DNA of 64,000 nucleotides, taken from assembly GCF_947498005.1 (NCBI RefSeq), contig NZ_CANMIW010000003.1:1-64000 (forward strand), given 5' to 3'. The notes beneath the pieces were generated by a model that was not told the DNA's origin, did no database searches, and saw only the letters and a program-made list of their open reading frames with translations. Shown one piece after another: positions 1 to 8,856 of this stretch. Numbering within the stretch: the stretch's first letter is position 1; every line of letters starts with the position of its first letter. Made by a program: the position numbers and the translations under genes. The stretch is from an uncultured Winogradskyella sp. (GTDB taxonomy: Bacteria > Bacteroidota > Bacteroidia > Flavobacteriales > Flavobacteriaceae).

Positions 1-3000
1 GAGAATGGTGTGACTTACACAGCATCAGACAGTCCAGTAGTATTAGATTTATCAGATGATAATGGATGTGCTTACACGGCGACATTAGTAATCAATGAAA
101 GCAATGCGACTTCAGATATTTATGAAGAAGTATCAGTATGTGCAGGTTCGGATTATACATGGTCACAAAATGGCGAAACGTATACAGCAGCAGATAGTCC
201 AGTAGTATTAACTATTGATGATAATAATGGTTGTTCGTACACTGCAACATTAACGATTACTGAATATGAAGCACCAGAAAATACAGTAACTGAAGTTACG
301 GTATGTGAAGGTTCGGATTACACATGGTCTGAGAATGGTGTGACTTACGCAGCAGCAGATAGTCCAATAGTATTAGATTTATCTAATGATAATGGATGTG
401 CTTACACGTCAACATTAATTATAAATGAAGGTGGTAATACAGCTTCAGATGTTTACGAACAGGTTACTGTTTGTTATGGTGGTGATTATACTTGGGCTTT
501 AAGTGGAGCTACGTACACAGCAGCTGATAGTCCAGTAGTATTAGAATTAACAACTGATAGCGGATGTCCTTATACTGCAACTTTAACAATTATTGAAAAT
601 GAGCCTGTGTGTGATAGTGTAACTGAAGTTTCAATTTGTGATGGAGCTACATATACTTGGGATCAAGATGGTGAATCTTATACAGTAGCCGATAGTCCTG
701 TAGTGTTACATTTAACAGATCTAAATGGTTACGATTATACTGCGGTACTAATAATTTACAGTAATGATGTTGCAGAAGATGTTGTTGATGAAGTTGTGGT
801 TTGTGCTGGTGGAGAATATACTTGGGGTCAAAATGGAGAAACATATACAGCGGCAGATAGTCCTGTAGTGTTGACCATCGATGATAACGGTGGATGTTCG
901 TACACGGCAACATTAATGGTTACAGAATATGAAGCGCAAGAAAATGCTGTAACAGAGGTTACTGTATGTGCTGGTGCGGATTATACTTGGTCAGAGAGTG
1001 GTCTTACCTACACAGCAGTAGATAGTCCTGTGGTATTAGATTTAACTGATGCAAATGGATGTGCATTTACTTCAACATTGATTATAAATGAAAGTAATGC
1101 AACTTCAGATATTTATCAAGAAGTATCAGTATGTGCAGGTTCAGATTATACTTGGGATCAAAATGGAGAAACATATTCAGTGGCAGATAGTCCTGTTGTG
1201 TTAACTATTGATGATAATAGTGGATGTTCTTATACTTCAACTCTAGTAATTACTGAGTATAACACAACTGACGATGTGGTAACTGAAGTTATAGTTTGTG
1301 AAGGAACTGATTACTTATGGTCTGAAAATGACGAATTGTATTCAGCAGCCGACAGTCCTGTAGTGTTAGAATTGACAGATGTTAATGGTTGTTCTTATAC
1401 ATCAACTTTAATTATTACCGAGCATGTGCCTGTAAACACTATAGTAACTGAGGTTACTGTTTGTAGTGGAGAAGAGTATGTTTGGTCGCAAGACAATGTT
1501 GCATATACTGCAGCAGATAGTCCAGTGGTTTTAAATTTAACAAATGTGAATGGGTGTGCATATACGGCAACATTGACAATTACTGAATTTGTGCCAACGG
1601 AAGATATAGTTACTGAGGTTACTATTTGTGAAGATGAAACATATATATGGTCATATAATGATGAGGCATATACAACAGCAGATAGTCCTGTAGTTATAGA
1701 ATTAATGGATAATAATGGTTGTACTTATACGACATCATTAATTATCAATGAGGAAAGTAATGTTGTTATTGGTGATTATGTTTGGTTAGATGAGAACGAA
1801 AATGGTATTCAAGATGATGGTGTTGATTCTGGAATCAATGGTGTTACTGCGACTTTGTATAGTTGTAATGAAAATGCGGAAGTAGATTCTACGGTAACTG
1901 CTAATAATCCAGCAGATGGTCAGCCAGGTTATTATATGTTCGAAGTTTGTGCTAACAGTGGTGAATACTATATAGTATTTAGTAATACACCAGACGGTTA
2001 TGAATTTAGCATGAGTAACAGTGGAAGTGAATCTTCAGATTCTAATGCCAATTCTGATGGAGTTACAACATGTTTTGATGTAACAACTGCAGATGTAACA
2101 AGTATCGATGCAGGTTTATTTAATTCATGTCATTTAGAAGTAGATGCAGGTGCAGACGCAGAAGTGTGTGCTAATGAAACTGTAACGCTTTCAGCAAGTT
2201 TCAGTGATGTAGATAGTTTATGTCATGGTGGATGTGATTATCCTATTCTTAATCAAGATAGATGTGATGGTCCTTCTGGTGATTTTGAAGTTTGGGTGGT
2301 GTCTTCACCTGTAACGGGATCATTTCAGTTTAACGCGTCACAACAATCTTTTGAAACTTTTGATAATGGAACTGCTAAATACACAGCAACTGTATCAAAT
2401 GGTGTAGATGTATTATTAATAGATTTTACATATAGTGGTTATACAACTGCAACACCTCAGGGAAGTCCAAAATTAAACGACTGTCAAACGTATGATACGT
2501 CAGGATATGAGTATTATACACAGTTGACAGGTTTTATTAAATCTCAAAACCATGGTGTTTTTACTGTAACTCCAATGGGTGAAGCATTCCAAATCGGAAT
2601 GGGAGCAGATGTTAAGAGACTTGGTTTTGGAGCTTCAGGATGGTATACATTATCAGGAGGTGATGGCACATATACTAATGGAGATCTTAATTTAGCGCTT
2701 GGTGCATGTCAGCCTAAAGCAGTAGATTACCAATGGACTACACAAGATGGTAGTATTGTAGGAAGCTCTACTCTAGAAACGATTACTGTAGATCAAGCAG
2801 GTACTTATACTGTTCAAGCTGTAAACTGTGTAGGTTGTGTAGCAACAGATTCAGTTGTAGTAACGGAATCTAGTGTTTGTAATGGTTCTGATAGTTCTGA
2901 TCATTCATTAAGAGTTTATCCAGTGCCAGCATCTAGTAATACTAGTGTTACTATTGATGTTGATATCGATGGCTTAGATGGTGATTCAAATTTATCTAAT

Positions 3001-3177
3001 ATCGAGGTTAGTGTTTATGATGCAAGAGGAAGACTTGTGCATCAGCCAAAAACATACCAAGTTATAGCTGGTAGAAATTTAATTGAATACGAACTTGGAA
3101 ATATTGATCTAGGTACTTATTTGATGAAAGTTACTGGTGAAGGATGGTTAGATACAAGCAGACTCATTATTAAGTAA
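1..3177 (+). CDS. Giant repeat adhesin with T9SS sorting domain (5' end outside window)
   Basis: The reading frame is open at the left edge, so this is the C-terminal part (at least 1058 residues) of a larger secreted protein. It begins with ten complete and one partial copy of a module of about 55 residues, each with a V(C)xGxxYTW start, a TAADSPVVL core and an NGCxYT end, giving two cysteines per module. After the modules (nt about 1770) comes an SdrD/Cna_B-like domain (GDYVWLDENENG), then a Cys-rich region, then a C-terminal domain (LRVYPVPAS ... GTYLMKVTGEG) typical of type A T9SS sorting signals, cleaved on export. The role is probably cell-surface adhesion or gliding-related, which is inference. 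Module number could vary by recombination. Confidence 0.85.
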   Translation, partial: ENGVTYTASDSPVVLDLSDDNGCAYTATLVINESNATSDIYEEVSVCAGSDYTWSQNGETYTAADSPVVLTIDDNNGCSYTATLTITEYEAPENTVTEVTVCEGSDYTWSENGVTYAAADSPIVLDLSNDNGCAYTSTLIINEGGNTASDVYEQVTVCYGGDYTWALSGATYTAADSPVVLELTTDSGCPYTATLTIIENEPVCDSVTEVSICDGATYTWDQDGESYTVADSPVVLHLTDLNGYDYTAVLIIYSNDVAEDVVDEVVVCAGGEYTWGQNGETYTAADSPVVLTIDDNGGCSYTATLMVTEYEAQENAVTEVTVCAGADYTWSESGLTYTAVDSPVVLDLTDANGCAFTSTLIINESNATSDIYQEVSVCAGSDYTWDQNGETYSVADSPVVLTIDDNSGCSYTSTLVITEYNTTDDVVTEVIVCEGTDYLWSENDELYSAADSPVVLELTDVNGCSYTSTLIITEHVPVNTIVTEVTVCSGEEYVWSQDNVAYTAADSPVVLNLTNVNGCAYTATLTITEFVPTEDIVTEVTICEDETYIWSYNDEAYTTADSPVVIELMDNNGCTYTTSLIINEESNVVIGDYVWLDENENGIQDDGVDSGINGVTATLYSCNENAEVDSTVTANNPADGQPGYYMFEVCANSGEYYIVFSNTPDGYEFSMSNSGSESSDSNANSDGVTTCFDVTTADVTSIDAGLFNSCHLEVDAGADAEVCANETVTLSASFSDVDSLCHGGCDYPILNQDRCDGPSGDFEVWVVSSPVTGSFQFNASQQSFETFDNGTAKYTATVSNGVDVLLIDFTYSGYTTATPQGSPKLNDCQTYDTSGYEYYTQLTGFIKSQNHGVFTVTPMGEAFQIGMGADVKRLGFGASGWYTLSGGDGTYTNGDLNLALGACQPKAVDYQWTTQDGSIVGSSTLETITVDQAGTYTVQAVNCVGCVATDSVVVTESSVCNGSDSSDHSLRVYPVPASSNTSVTIDVDIDGLDGDSNLSNIEVSVYDARGRLVHQPKTYQVIAGRNLIEYELGNIDLGTYLMKVTGEGWLDTSRLIIK
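121..1761 (+). repeat. Tandem coding repeat, about 165 bp period, ten copies
   Basis: Ten consecutive modules start at about nt 121, 286, 454, 619, 784, 949, 1114, 1279, 1444 and 1609. A partial copy precedes them at the left edge, so the array continues outside the window. Nine of the periods are 165 bp and the second is 168 bp. The copies are diverged in DNA but keep the protein core. The stretch at 94-150 is nearly the same as 1087-1143, six modules apart. Confidence 0.9.
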
Positions 3178-3203
3178 GCTTTTAATAAATTGAAAAGAAA
3201 AAG

Positions 3204-3237
3204 GAATCGTAATTAATTTTACGGTTCTTTTTTTTTT
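3204..3237 (+). terminator. Rho-independent terminator of the adhesin gene
   Basis: A nine-base stem (GAATCGTAA with TTACGGTTC, one G-U pair), a six-base loop and a run of ten or more T follow the adhesin stop codon by about 25 bases. Confidence 0.8.
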
Positions 3238-3401
3238 GCTTTAATATTTCCGGCTTGTCATAGGTTATAATCGTCATTCTGTAATTAGGATTGATTATCA
3301 GAAGACTAATAAATAATTAAATTCGATATAAAATGTAGCTAATTTGAAATTTGAATTTTTTTATAAATGATTTATCTCTATTTTTAAGCAAACAACAATT
3401 C

Positions 3402-4940
3402 ATGCTTAGAAAAGTTTTTGCCAGTGCCGTTTTTGGTGTTGAAGCCTCAACTATTACTGTAGAAGTTAATGTAGATAAAGGTGTAGGGTATCATTTAGTG
3501 GGACTACCAGATAATGCTATTAAGGAAAGCAACTATAGAATAGCGGCTGCATTACAGAACAATGGTTATCGAATTCCAGGAAAAAAGATTACAATTAACA
3601 TGGCTCCTGCTGATTTAAGAAAAGAAGGCTCGGCATACGATTTAACTTTGGCTATTGGGATTTTGGCAGCATCAGACCAAATAAAAGCAGAAAATTTAGA
3701 TGAATATCTCATAATGGGTGAGTTATCTTTAGATGGAAGTTTGCAACCTTTTAAAGGGGCTTTGCCAATTGCTGTTAAGGCGCGAGAAGAAGGTTTTAAA
3801 AAAATTATTTTGCCTATTCAGAATGCAAAAGAAGCGGCTATTGTTGATGACTTAAAGGTCTTTGGTGTTGACAATATTATGCAGGTGATTAATCATTTTG
3901 ATAATGACGAGCCTTTAGAGCAAACGATTATAAATACGAGAGAAGAGTTTTATAAAAATTTAGATTTTCCTGAATTTGATTTTGCAGATGTAAAAGGGCA
4001 AGAGTCTATAAAGCGTTGTATGGAAATTGCGGCCGCAGGAGGGCATAATATTATACTTATTGGACCTCCAGGTTCTGGTAAAACGATGTTAGCAAAACGT
4101 TTACCAAGTATATTGCCGCCAATGACTTTACATGAAGCTTTAGAAACTACAAAAATACATTCTGTTGTAGGTCGTGTTAAGGCTCATACAGGTCTAATGG
4201 CGCAACGACCATTTAGAAGTCCACATCATACAATATCAAATGTCGCACTAGTTGGTGGTGGAAGTTATCCGCAACCAGGAGAAATATCATTATCTCACAA
4301 TGGTGTTTTGTTTTTAGATGAATTACCTGAGTTTAAGCGCGAAGTTCTAGAAGTTATGCGTCAGCCATTAGAAGATAGAGAAGTTACTATTTCTAGAGCA
4401 AAATTTACGGTTACTTATCCATCATCATTTATGTTAGTGGCAAGTATGAACCCGAGTCCAAGTGGTTATTTTAATGATCCAGATGCGCCAATAACATCGT
4501 CTCCAGCAGAAATGCAAAGGTATATGGGGAAAATTTCAGGACCTTTATTAGATCGAATAGATATTCACATTGAAGTCACTCCTGTGCCATTTGAAAAATT
4601 AGCAGATGAAAGAAGTGGCGAGTCTTCAGTAGACATAAGGAAACGCGTTACCAAAGCTAGAGAAAAGCAAACCATACGATTTAATGAGCTAGAAAACATT
4701 CATTATAATGCTCAAATGAATACCAAACAGATTAGAGAATACTGCAAGCTTGAAGACGCATCAATGCAATTACTGAAATCGGCTATGGAGCGTTTAAACT
4801 TGTCTGCTAGAGCTTACGACAGAATTCTGAAAGTTTCAAGAACTATTGCGGATTTAGAAGGTTCACAAGACGTTTTGGGAGCTCATATAAGTGAAGCTAT
4901 ACAGTATCGTAGTTTAGATCGTGATGGTTGGCTCGGTTGA
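3402..4940 (+). CDS. comM: YifB/ComM family Mg-chelatase-like AAA+ ATPase
   Basis: This is a cytosolic AAA+ ATPase of the ComM/YifB family; in naturally competent bacteria the ComM helicase drives branch migration during transformation. Visible order: an N-terminal Lon-substrate-like ChlI domain (ASAVFGVEA ... VEVNVDKG, residues 1-160), Walker A GPPGSGKT near residue 220, Walker B LFLDELPEF near residue 300, and the C-terminal Mg-chelatase domain (NLSARAYDRILKVSRTIADL). A longer frame begins at 3351, but its extra 17 residues are not family-like; the ATG at 3402 gives the usual MLRKVFASA start and about 512 residues. It stands alone between two terminated units. Whether this organism is competent is unknown. 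Confidence 0.9.
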   Translation: MLRKVFASAVFGVEASTITVEVNVDKGVGYHLVGLPDNAIKESNYRIAAALQNNGYRIPGKKITINMAPADLRKEGSAYDLTLAIGILAASDQIKAENLDEYLIMGELSLDGSLQPFKGALPIAVKAREEGFKKIILPIQNAKEAAIVDDLKVFGVDNIMQVINHFDNDEPLEQTIINTREEFYKNLDFPEFDFADVKGQESIKRCMEIAAAGGHNIILIGPPGSGKTMLAKRLPSILPPMTLHEALETTKIHSVVGRVKAHTGLMAQRPFRSPHHTISNVALVGGGSYPQPGEISLSHNGVLFLDELPEFKREVLEVMRQPLEDREVTISRAKFTVTYPSSFMLVASMNPSPSGYFNDPDAPITSSPAEMQRYMGKISGPLLDRIDIHIEVTPVPFEKLADERSGESSVDIRKRVTKAREKQTIRFNELENIHYNAQMNTKQIREYCKLEDASMQLLKSAMERLNLSARAYDRILKVSRTIADLEGSQDVLGAHISEAIQYRSLDRDGWLG

Positions 4941-5037
4941 TTGTCACTTATGAAAAATCAATAATTATATAGACTAACACCTTAAAGTTAAGTTGTAAAA
5001 ACAATAATTTAGAAACTTAAAAATTCCATTTATAAAG

Positions 5038-6153
5038 ATGAAAAAATTTTACATATTATCATTAATCTTATTAGTGTTTGGTTGTGGCAATAATGAAAAT
5101 AAGCAACCAGCAAAACAAGATGTGATTGTTGATGTTGAGGTTGTGGAGATTCCTGCTTTAGACTTAGCTCAAGCTAATAATTTAGCGCAATTACCTTTAA
5201 ATTGTATTAATACCGAATATCCAAACAAATTGAATCAAGTTATAGGTAGTGCTGACGATTTAAAATCTCCTAGCGAATTGCATCCTGCATTTTATGGCTG
5301 TTTCGATTGGCATTCAGCTGTTCATGGACATTGGAGTTTGGTAAGTTTATTAAAGCAATTTCCCGATTTAGAAAACAGAAAGGAAATAGAGCAAAAATTA
5401 CTTCATAATATTTCAAAAGAAAAGATAGAGAATGAGATATTGTATTTTGAAGGTAAACATTCTAAATCTTTTGAACGAACTTATGGTTGGGCTTGGTTGT
5501 TAAAGTTGGCTGAAGAACTACATACTTGGGATGCTGAAGTCGCAAGAGAATTAGAGTCAAACCTTCAGCCGTTAACGGATTTAATTGTTGATAAGTACGT
5601 TGAATTTCTGCCAAAATTAAATTATGCTATTCGTGTAGGTGAACATACAAATACGGCTTTTGGGATGAGTTTTGCATACGATTATGCATCAACACTAGAT
5701 AATGAGGAATTAGCAGAGATTATTGAGAATCGCGCAAAACATTTTTATTATGACGATCAAGATTGTCCATTAGAATGGGAGCCAAGTGGTTTCGATTTTT
5801 TATCACCTTGTTTAGAAGAAGCGGCATTAATGAAACGTGTTTTAGAGATAGAAGAATTTAAAGTATGGGTAAATGATTTTTTGCCAGAGCTTAGTGATGC
5901 TAATTTTGATTGGTCTGTTGGAGAAGTGTCAGATAGAACAGATGGAAAGTTGGTGCATTTAGATGGTGTTAATTTTTCAAGAGCTTGGAGTCTAAATTAT
6001 GTTGCGAAGGATTTACCAGAATTTAATCATTTACAAAACATAGCTAATAAGCATATCAATCAGTCATTGCCTAGTATTGTTGGTGATAGTTATGAAGGTG
6101 GTCATTGGTTAGGTAGTTTCGCGATTTACGCACTCAATTCTGTTGAGAAATGA
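5038..6153 (+). CDS. DUF2891 family lipoprotein, first gene of the 5-oxoproline operon
   Basis: A predicted lipoprotein of 371 residues: a short hydrophobic signal ends in the lipobox VFGC, so it is anchored outside the cytoplasm. The rest matches my recollection of DUF2891, with aromatic and histidine-rich stretches (FYGCFDWHSAVHGHW near residue 90, FERTYGWAWLLKLAEEL, GDSYEGGHWLGSFAIYAL at the end) that suggest an alpha/alpha-barrel-type enzyme. No catalytic role is established. Its stop overlaps the start of the transporter gene by four bases (ATGA), so it is translationally coupled to the transporter and the PxpABC genes. This suggests a role in releasing or handling pyroglutamate-containing substrates; that is inference from context. 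Confidence 0.75.
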   Translation: MKKFYILSLILLVFGCGNNENKQPAKQDVIVDVEVVEIPALDLAQANNLAQLPLNCINTEYPNKLNQVIGSADDLKSPSELHPAFYGCFDWHSAVHGHWSLVSLLKQFPDLENRKEIEQKLLHNISKEKIENEILYFEGKHSKSFERTYGWAWLLKLAEELHTWDAEVARELESNLQPLTDLIVDKYVEFLPKLNYAIRVGEHTNTAFGMSFAYDYASTLDNEELAEIIENRAKHFYYDDQDCPLEWEPSGFDFLSPCLEEAALMKRVLEIEEFKVWVNDFLPELSDANFDWSVGEVSDRTDGKLVHLDGVNFSRAWSLNYVAKDLPEFNHLQNIANKHINQSLPSIVGDSYEGGHWLGSFAIYALNSVEK

Positions 6154-7376
6154 TAAAAAGCTTTTTTAGAAATATTGGTCCAGGCCCTTTGGTTGCCGCT
6201 GCTTTTATTGGCCCAGGAACTGTGACAGTTTGCACTTTAGCTGGTGTAAATTTTGGTTTCGCTTTATTATGGGCTATGGTTTTATCCATTTTTGCTACTA
6301 TAATTTTGCAAGAAATGGCTGCTAGATTAGGTATTGTATCGCAAAAGGGATTATCTGAAATTATTAGAGAAGAAATAAAGCATCCTGTGGTTAAGGTTTT
6401 GGCAATTGTGTTAATTTTAAGTGCGATTGTAGTGGGTAATGCAGCTTACGAAGCAGGTAATATTAGTGGTGGCGCTTTAGGTATGGAGACCATAGTTGGT
6501 CATATAGTTTGGGAGCTAGGAAACATAAAGCTCAATGTATTAAGTTTAGTTATTGGTGCAATAGCTTTTGTGTTACTTTATATCGGGAATTATAAATTGT
6601 TAGAAAAGGTGTTTGTGATTTTAGTAATCCTAATGAGTTTTGCTTTTATAACAACAGCGATAATTACAAAACCTAATGTTATTGAAATCCTTAGAAGTAT
6701 AGTCATCTTTGAGTCTCCAGAAGGAAGTGTTTTAACGATAATTTCATTAATAGGTACAACAGTGGTGCCTTATAATCTCTTTTTACATGCTTCGTTGGCT
6801 AAAACTAAATGGACGGATAAAAGCGATATTAAAATAGCAAAAAAAGATACGCTTGTAGCTGTTGTTTTGGGTGGTTTGGTTTCAATGTGTATTATCATTG
6901 CAGCTTCTACTATACAGAAAACTTCGATTACTAATGCTGCAGATTTGGCTTTGGGCTTAGAACCTTTGTTTGGTAATTTTGCAAAATATTTCTTAGCCAT
7001 TGGTTTATTTGCTGCAGGTATTACAAGTGCAATTACAGCGCCTTTAGCTGCGTCTTACGTAGCAAGTGGTTGTTTGGGTTGGGATGTAGATTTAAAGTCT
7101 AAAAAATTTAAAGCAGTTTGGATGTTTATAGTATTCTTAGGTGTTGCTTTTTCCTCTAGTGGATTTAAATCTATTGAGATTATACAATTCGCTCAAATTG
7201 CAAACGGTATACTTCTTCCTGTTATCGCTGGCTTTTTACTATGGATAATGAATAAATCTTCTGTTTTAGGAGCTTATAAAAATTCTAATCTTCAGAATTT
7301 CTTTGGCTTAGTTATTTTAGTAATAACCATATTATTGGGTTTAAAAGGGATTTTAAGCGTATTCGAAATGATTTAA
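6150..7376 (+). CDS. Nramp-fold transporter lacking canonical metal ligands, in pxp operon
   Basis: An integral membrane protein of 408 residues with about 11 hydrophobic helices and the Nramp (LeuT-fold) signature. The TM1 motif that is DPGN in metal-transporting Nramp proteins is GPGT here (residues 21-24), and the TM6 MPH motif reads VPY near residue 204. The usual metal-binding Asp, Asn and Met are thus all replaced. It overlaps the DUF2891 gene by four bases and is one base from pxpA. Bacillus subtilis has a comparable arrangement (ycsG between ycsF and the kip genes). Given the missing ligands and the context, transport of 5-oxoproline or a related organic solute is a plausible inference, but it is not shown. 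Confidence 0.8.
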   Translation: MIKSFFRNIGPGPLVAAAFIGPGTVTVCTLAGVNFGFALLWAMVLSIFATIILQEMAARLGIVSQKGLSEIIREEIKHPVVKVLAIVLILSAIVVGNAAYEAGNISGGALGMETIVGHIVWELGNIKLNVLSLVIGAIAFVLLYIGNYKLLEKVFVILVILMSFAFITTAIITKPNVIEILRSIVIFESPEGSVLTIISLIGTTVVPYNLFLHASLAKTKWTDKSDIKIAKKDTLVAVVLGGLVSMCIIIAASTIQKTSITNAADLALGLEPLFGNFAKYFLAIGLFAAGITSAITAPLAASYVASGCLGWDVDLKSKKFKAVWMFIVFLGVAFSSSGFKSIEIIQFAQIANGILLPVIAGFLLWIMNKSSVLGAYKNSNLQNFFGLVILVITILLGLKGILSVFEMI

Positions 7377-7377
7377 T

Positions 7378-8118
7378 ATGAAGCAATTTAGCATAGATAT
7401 AAATGCAGATGTAGGTGAAGGTGTTGGTAATGAAGCCTTATTAATGCCTCTTGTTTCTTCTTGTAATATAGCTTGTGGTGGACATACTGGTGACTTGGAG
7501 TCTATGGCTGAGGTTGTGAAATTGGCTAAGGTTAATGGTGTAAAAATAGGAGCGCATCCCTCATTTCCTGATAAAATGAATTTTGGAAGAACAGTTATGA
7601 AGCTTTCAAAAGATGAATTATTTAAAAGTTTAAAATCTCAAATAAGCAGTTTGCTTTCTATTGTTAATTCTAATGGTGTAAAACTACATCATATTAAACC
7701 TCATGGTGCCTTGTATAATTTGGCAGCGAAAGATGAGGATGTGTCAAATGTTATTATCAAAGTAATTAAGAGCCTAGATTGTTCAGTTCAATTATACGCG
7801 CCTTATAATTCTGTATTGGCCATTTTGGCAAAACAAGAAAATATTAATGTTGTGTTTGAAGCTTTTGCAGATAGAAATTATAATGATGATTTGTCATTGG
7901 TTTCTCGTTTGAAATCAGGAGCTATTTTACATGATAAAAAGGCTGTTTTAAACCATGTTTTGAATATAATAACAGAACAAAAAATAAGATCAATTAGCGG
8001 TGTAGACGTTGCAATAATTGCAGACACCATATGTGTGCATGGAGACACACAAAATGCACTTGAAATTTTAAGTTATTTAAATTTAAATTTGGGTAAAAAT
8101 AAGATTCAAATTTTATAA
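7378..8118 (+). CDS. pxpA: 5-oxoprolinase subunit PxpA (LamB/YcsF family)
   Basis: Subunit A of the bacterial ATP-dependent 5-oxoprolinase (PxpABC), which opens the 5-oxoproline ring to glutamate in the cytoplasm. The 246-residue length is usual. Family motifs are present: DINADVGEG at the N terminus, SCNIACGGHTGD, GAHPSFPD ... FGR, and HHIKPHGALYN. The start follows the transporter stop by a single base, and pxpB follows after six bases, so the set is one operon. Confidence 0.93.
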   Translation: MKQFSIDINADVGEGVGNEALLMPLVSSCNIACGGHTGDLESMAEVVKLAKVNGVKIGAHPSFPDKMNFGRTVMKLSKDELFKSLKSQISSLLSIVNSNGVKLHHIKPHGALYNLAAKDEDVSNVIIKVIKSLDCSVQLYAPYNSVLAILAKQENINVVFEAFADRNYNDDLSLVSRLKSGAILHDKKAVLNHVLNIITEQKIRSISGVDVAIIADTICVHGDTQNALEILSYLNLNLGKNKIQIL

Positions 8119-8124
8119 ATAAAA

Positions 8125-8856
8125 ATGAGATATCAGTTACGATTTTCGCAATATAATGAACGTTCTATTTTGGTGGAATGGCCATCTGAAATTAGTAATG
8201 ATATACTGCAAGACGTCTTGGTTTTTAAGAAAATTATTGAAAACAATTATAATAAACAAATTATTGAAGTAATATCTGCATATAATTCAATATTAATTGT
8301 TTATGTGTTAACTATAGATAATGTCAATAGCACTTTTGTTGAATTAAAAGCGTTAAGTGAAGTAGAACATAACTCAAAATTAGAAACTTCAAAAACATTT
8401 AAAATTCCAGTTTGTTATGATGCCGAATTTGCTGTTGATTTGCAATCTTTTTCAAACGCAAAAGGACTATCAAAACACGAAATTATTAAGCGACATACTC
8501 AAGAGTTTTATTCGGTGTTTTTCGTCGGATTTTTACCTGGATTTTTATACTTAGGAGGACTAGATTCTAGCTTGCATTTAGATCGAAAAAATACACCAAA
8601 TCTAAACATCAAAAAAGGGTCAGTTGCAATAGGTGGAAAACAGACTGGGATTTACCCTCAAGACAGTCCTGGTGGATGGCATATTATTGGAAATTCTCCC
8701 GTAGAATTATTCAGCCCAAAACGTAATCCTCCTTGTTTTATAAAAGCAGGAGATCGTGTTAAGTTTTATTCAGTTTCAGTAACTGAGTATTATAGAATTA
8801 AATCTGATATGATGAGTTCTTCTTTCAATGTTGAAACCTTTTTAAATCATGGTTAA
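8125..8856 (+). CDS. pxpB: 5-oxoprolinase subunit PxpB (KipI family)
   Basis: Subunit B of 5-oxoprolinase, homologous to the Bacillus kinase inhibitor KipI. Visible family motifs in the C-terminal cyclophilin-like half are GFLPGFLYLGGLD, GSVAIGGKQTGIYP and SPGGWHIIGN. At 243 residues it has normal length. Its last eight bases overlap the start of pxpC in another frame, the expected coupling of the B and C subunits, which form the ATP-using part of the enzyme. Confidence 0.92.
   Translation: MRYQLRFSQYNERSILVEWPSEISNDILQDVLVFKKIIENNYNKQIIEVISAYNSILIVYVLTIDNVNSTFVELKALSEVEHNSKLETSKTFKIPVCYDAEFAVDLQSFSNAKGLSKHEIIKRHTQEFYSVFFVGFLPGFLYLGGLDSSLHLDRKNTPNLNIKKGSVAIGGKQTGIYPQDSPGGWHIIGNSPVELFSPKRNPPCFIKAGDRVKFYSVSVTEYYRIKSDMMSSSFNVETFLNHG

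Noticed and set aside
647-913. Open frame on the minus strand inside the adhesin repeats
   Set aside because: It is the antisense shadow of a strongly biased repeat sequence, with no ribosome site and unusual His/Gln-rich composition.
1-1761. Regularly spaced repeat that could suggest a CRISPR array
   Set aside because: The period (165 bp) is all coding and the repeats are diverged protein modules without short identical repeats and unique spacers.
3271-3306. A further REP-like element starting GTCATTCTG before comM
   Set aside because: The arms (TTCTGTAAT versus TATCAGAA) pair only partly, so family membership is not supportable.
3351-3401. Longer comM start at 3351
   Set aside because: The added 17 residues are not part of the family; the family N terminus begins at ATG 3402.
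6150-7376. Ordinary Mn/Fe transporter MntH
   Set aside because: The DPGN and MPH metal-ligand motifs are replaced and the context is 5-oxoproline catabolism.
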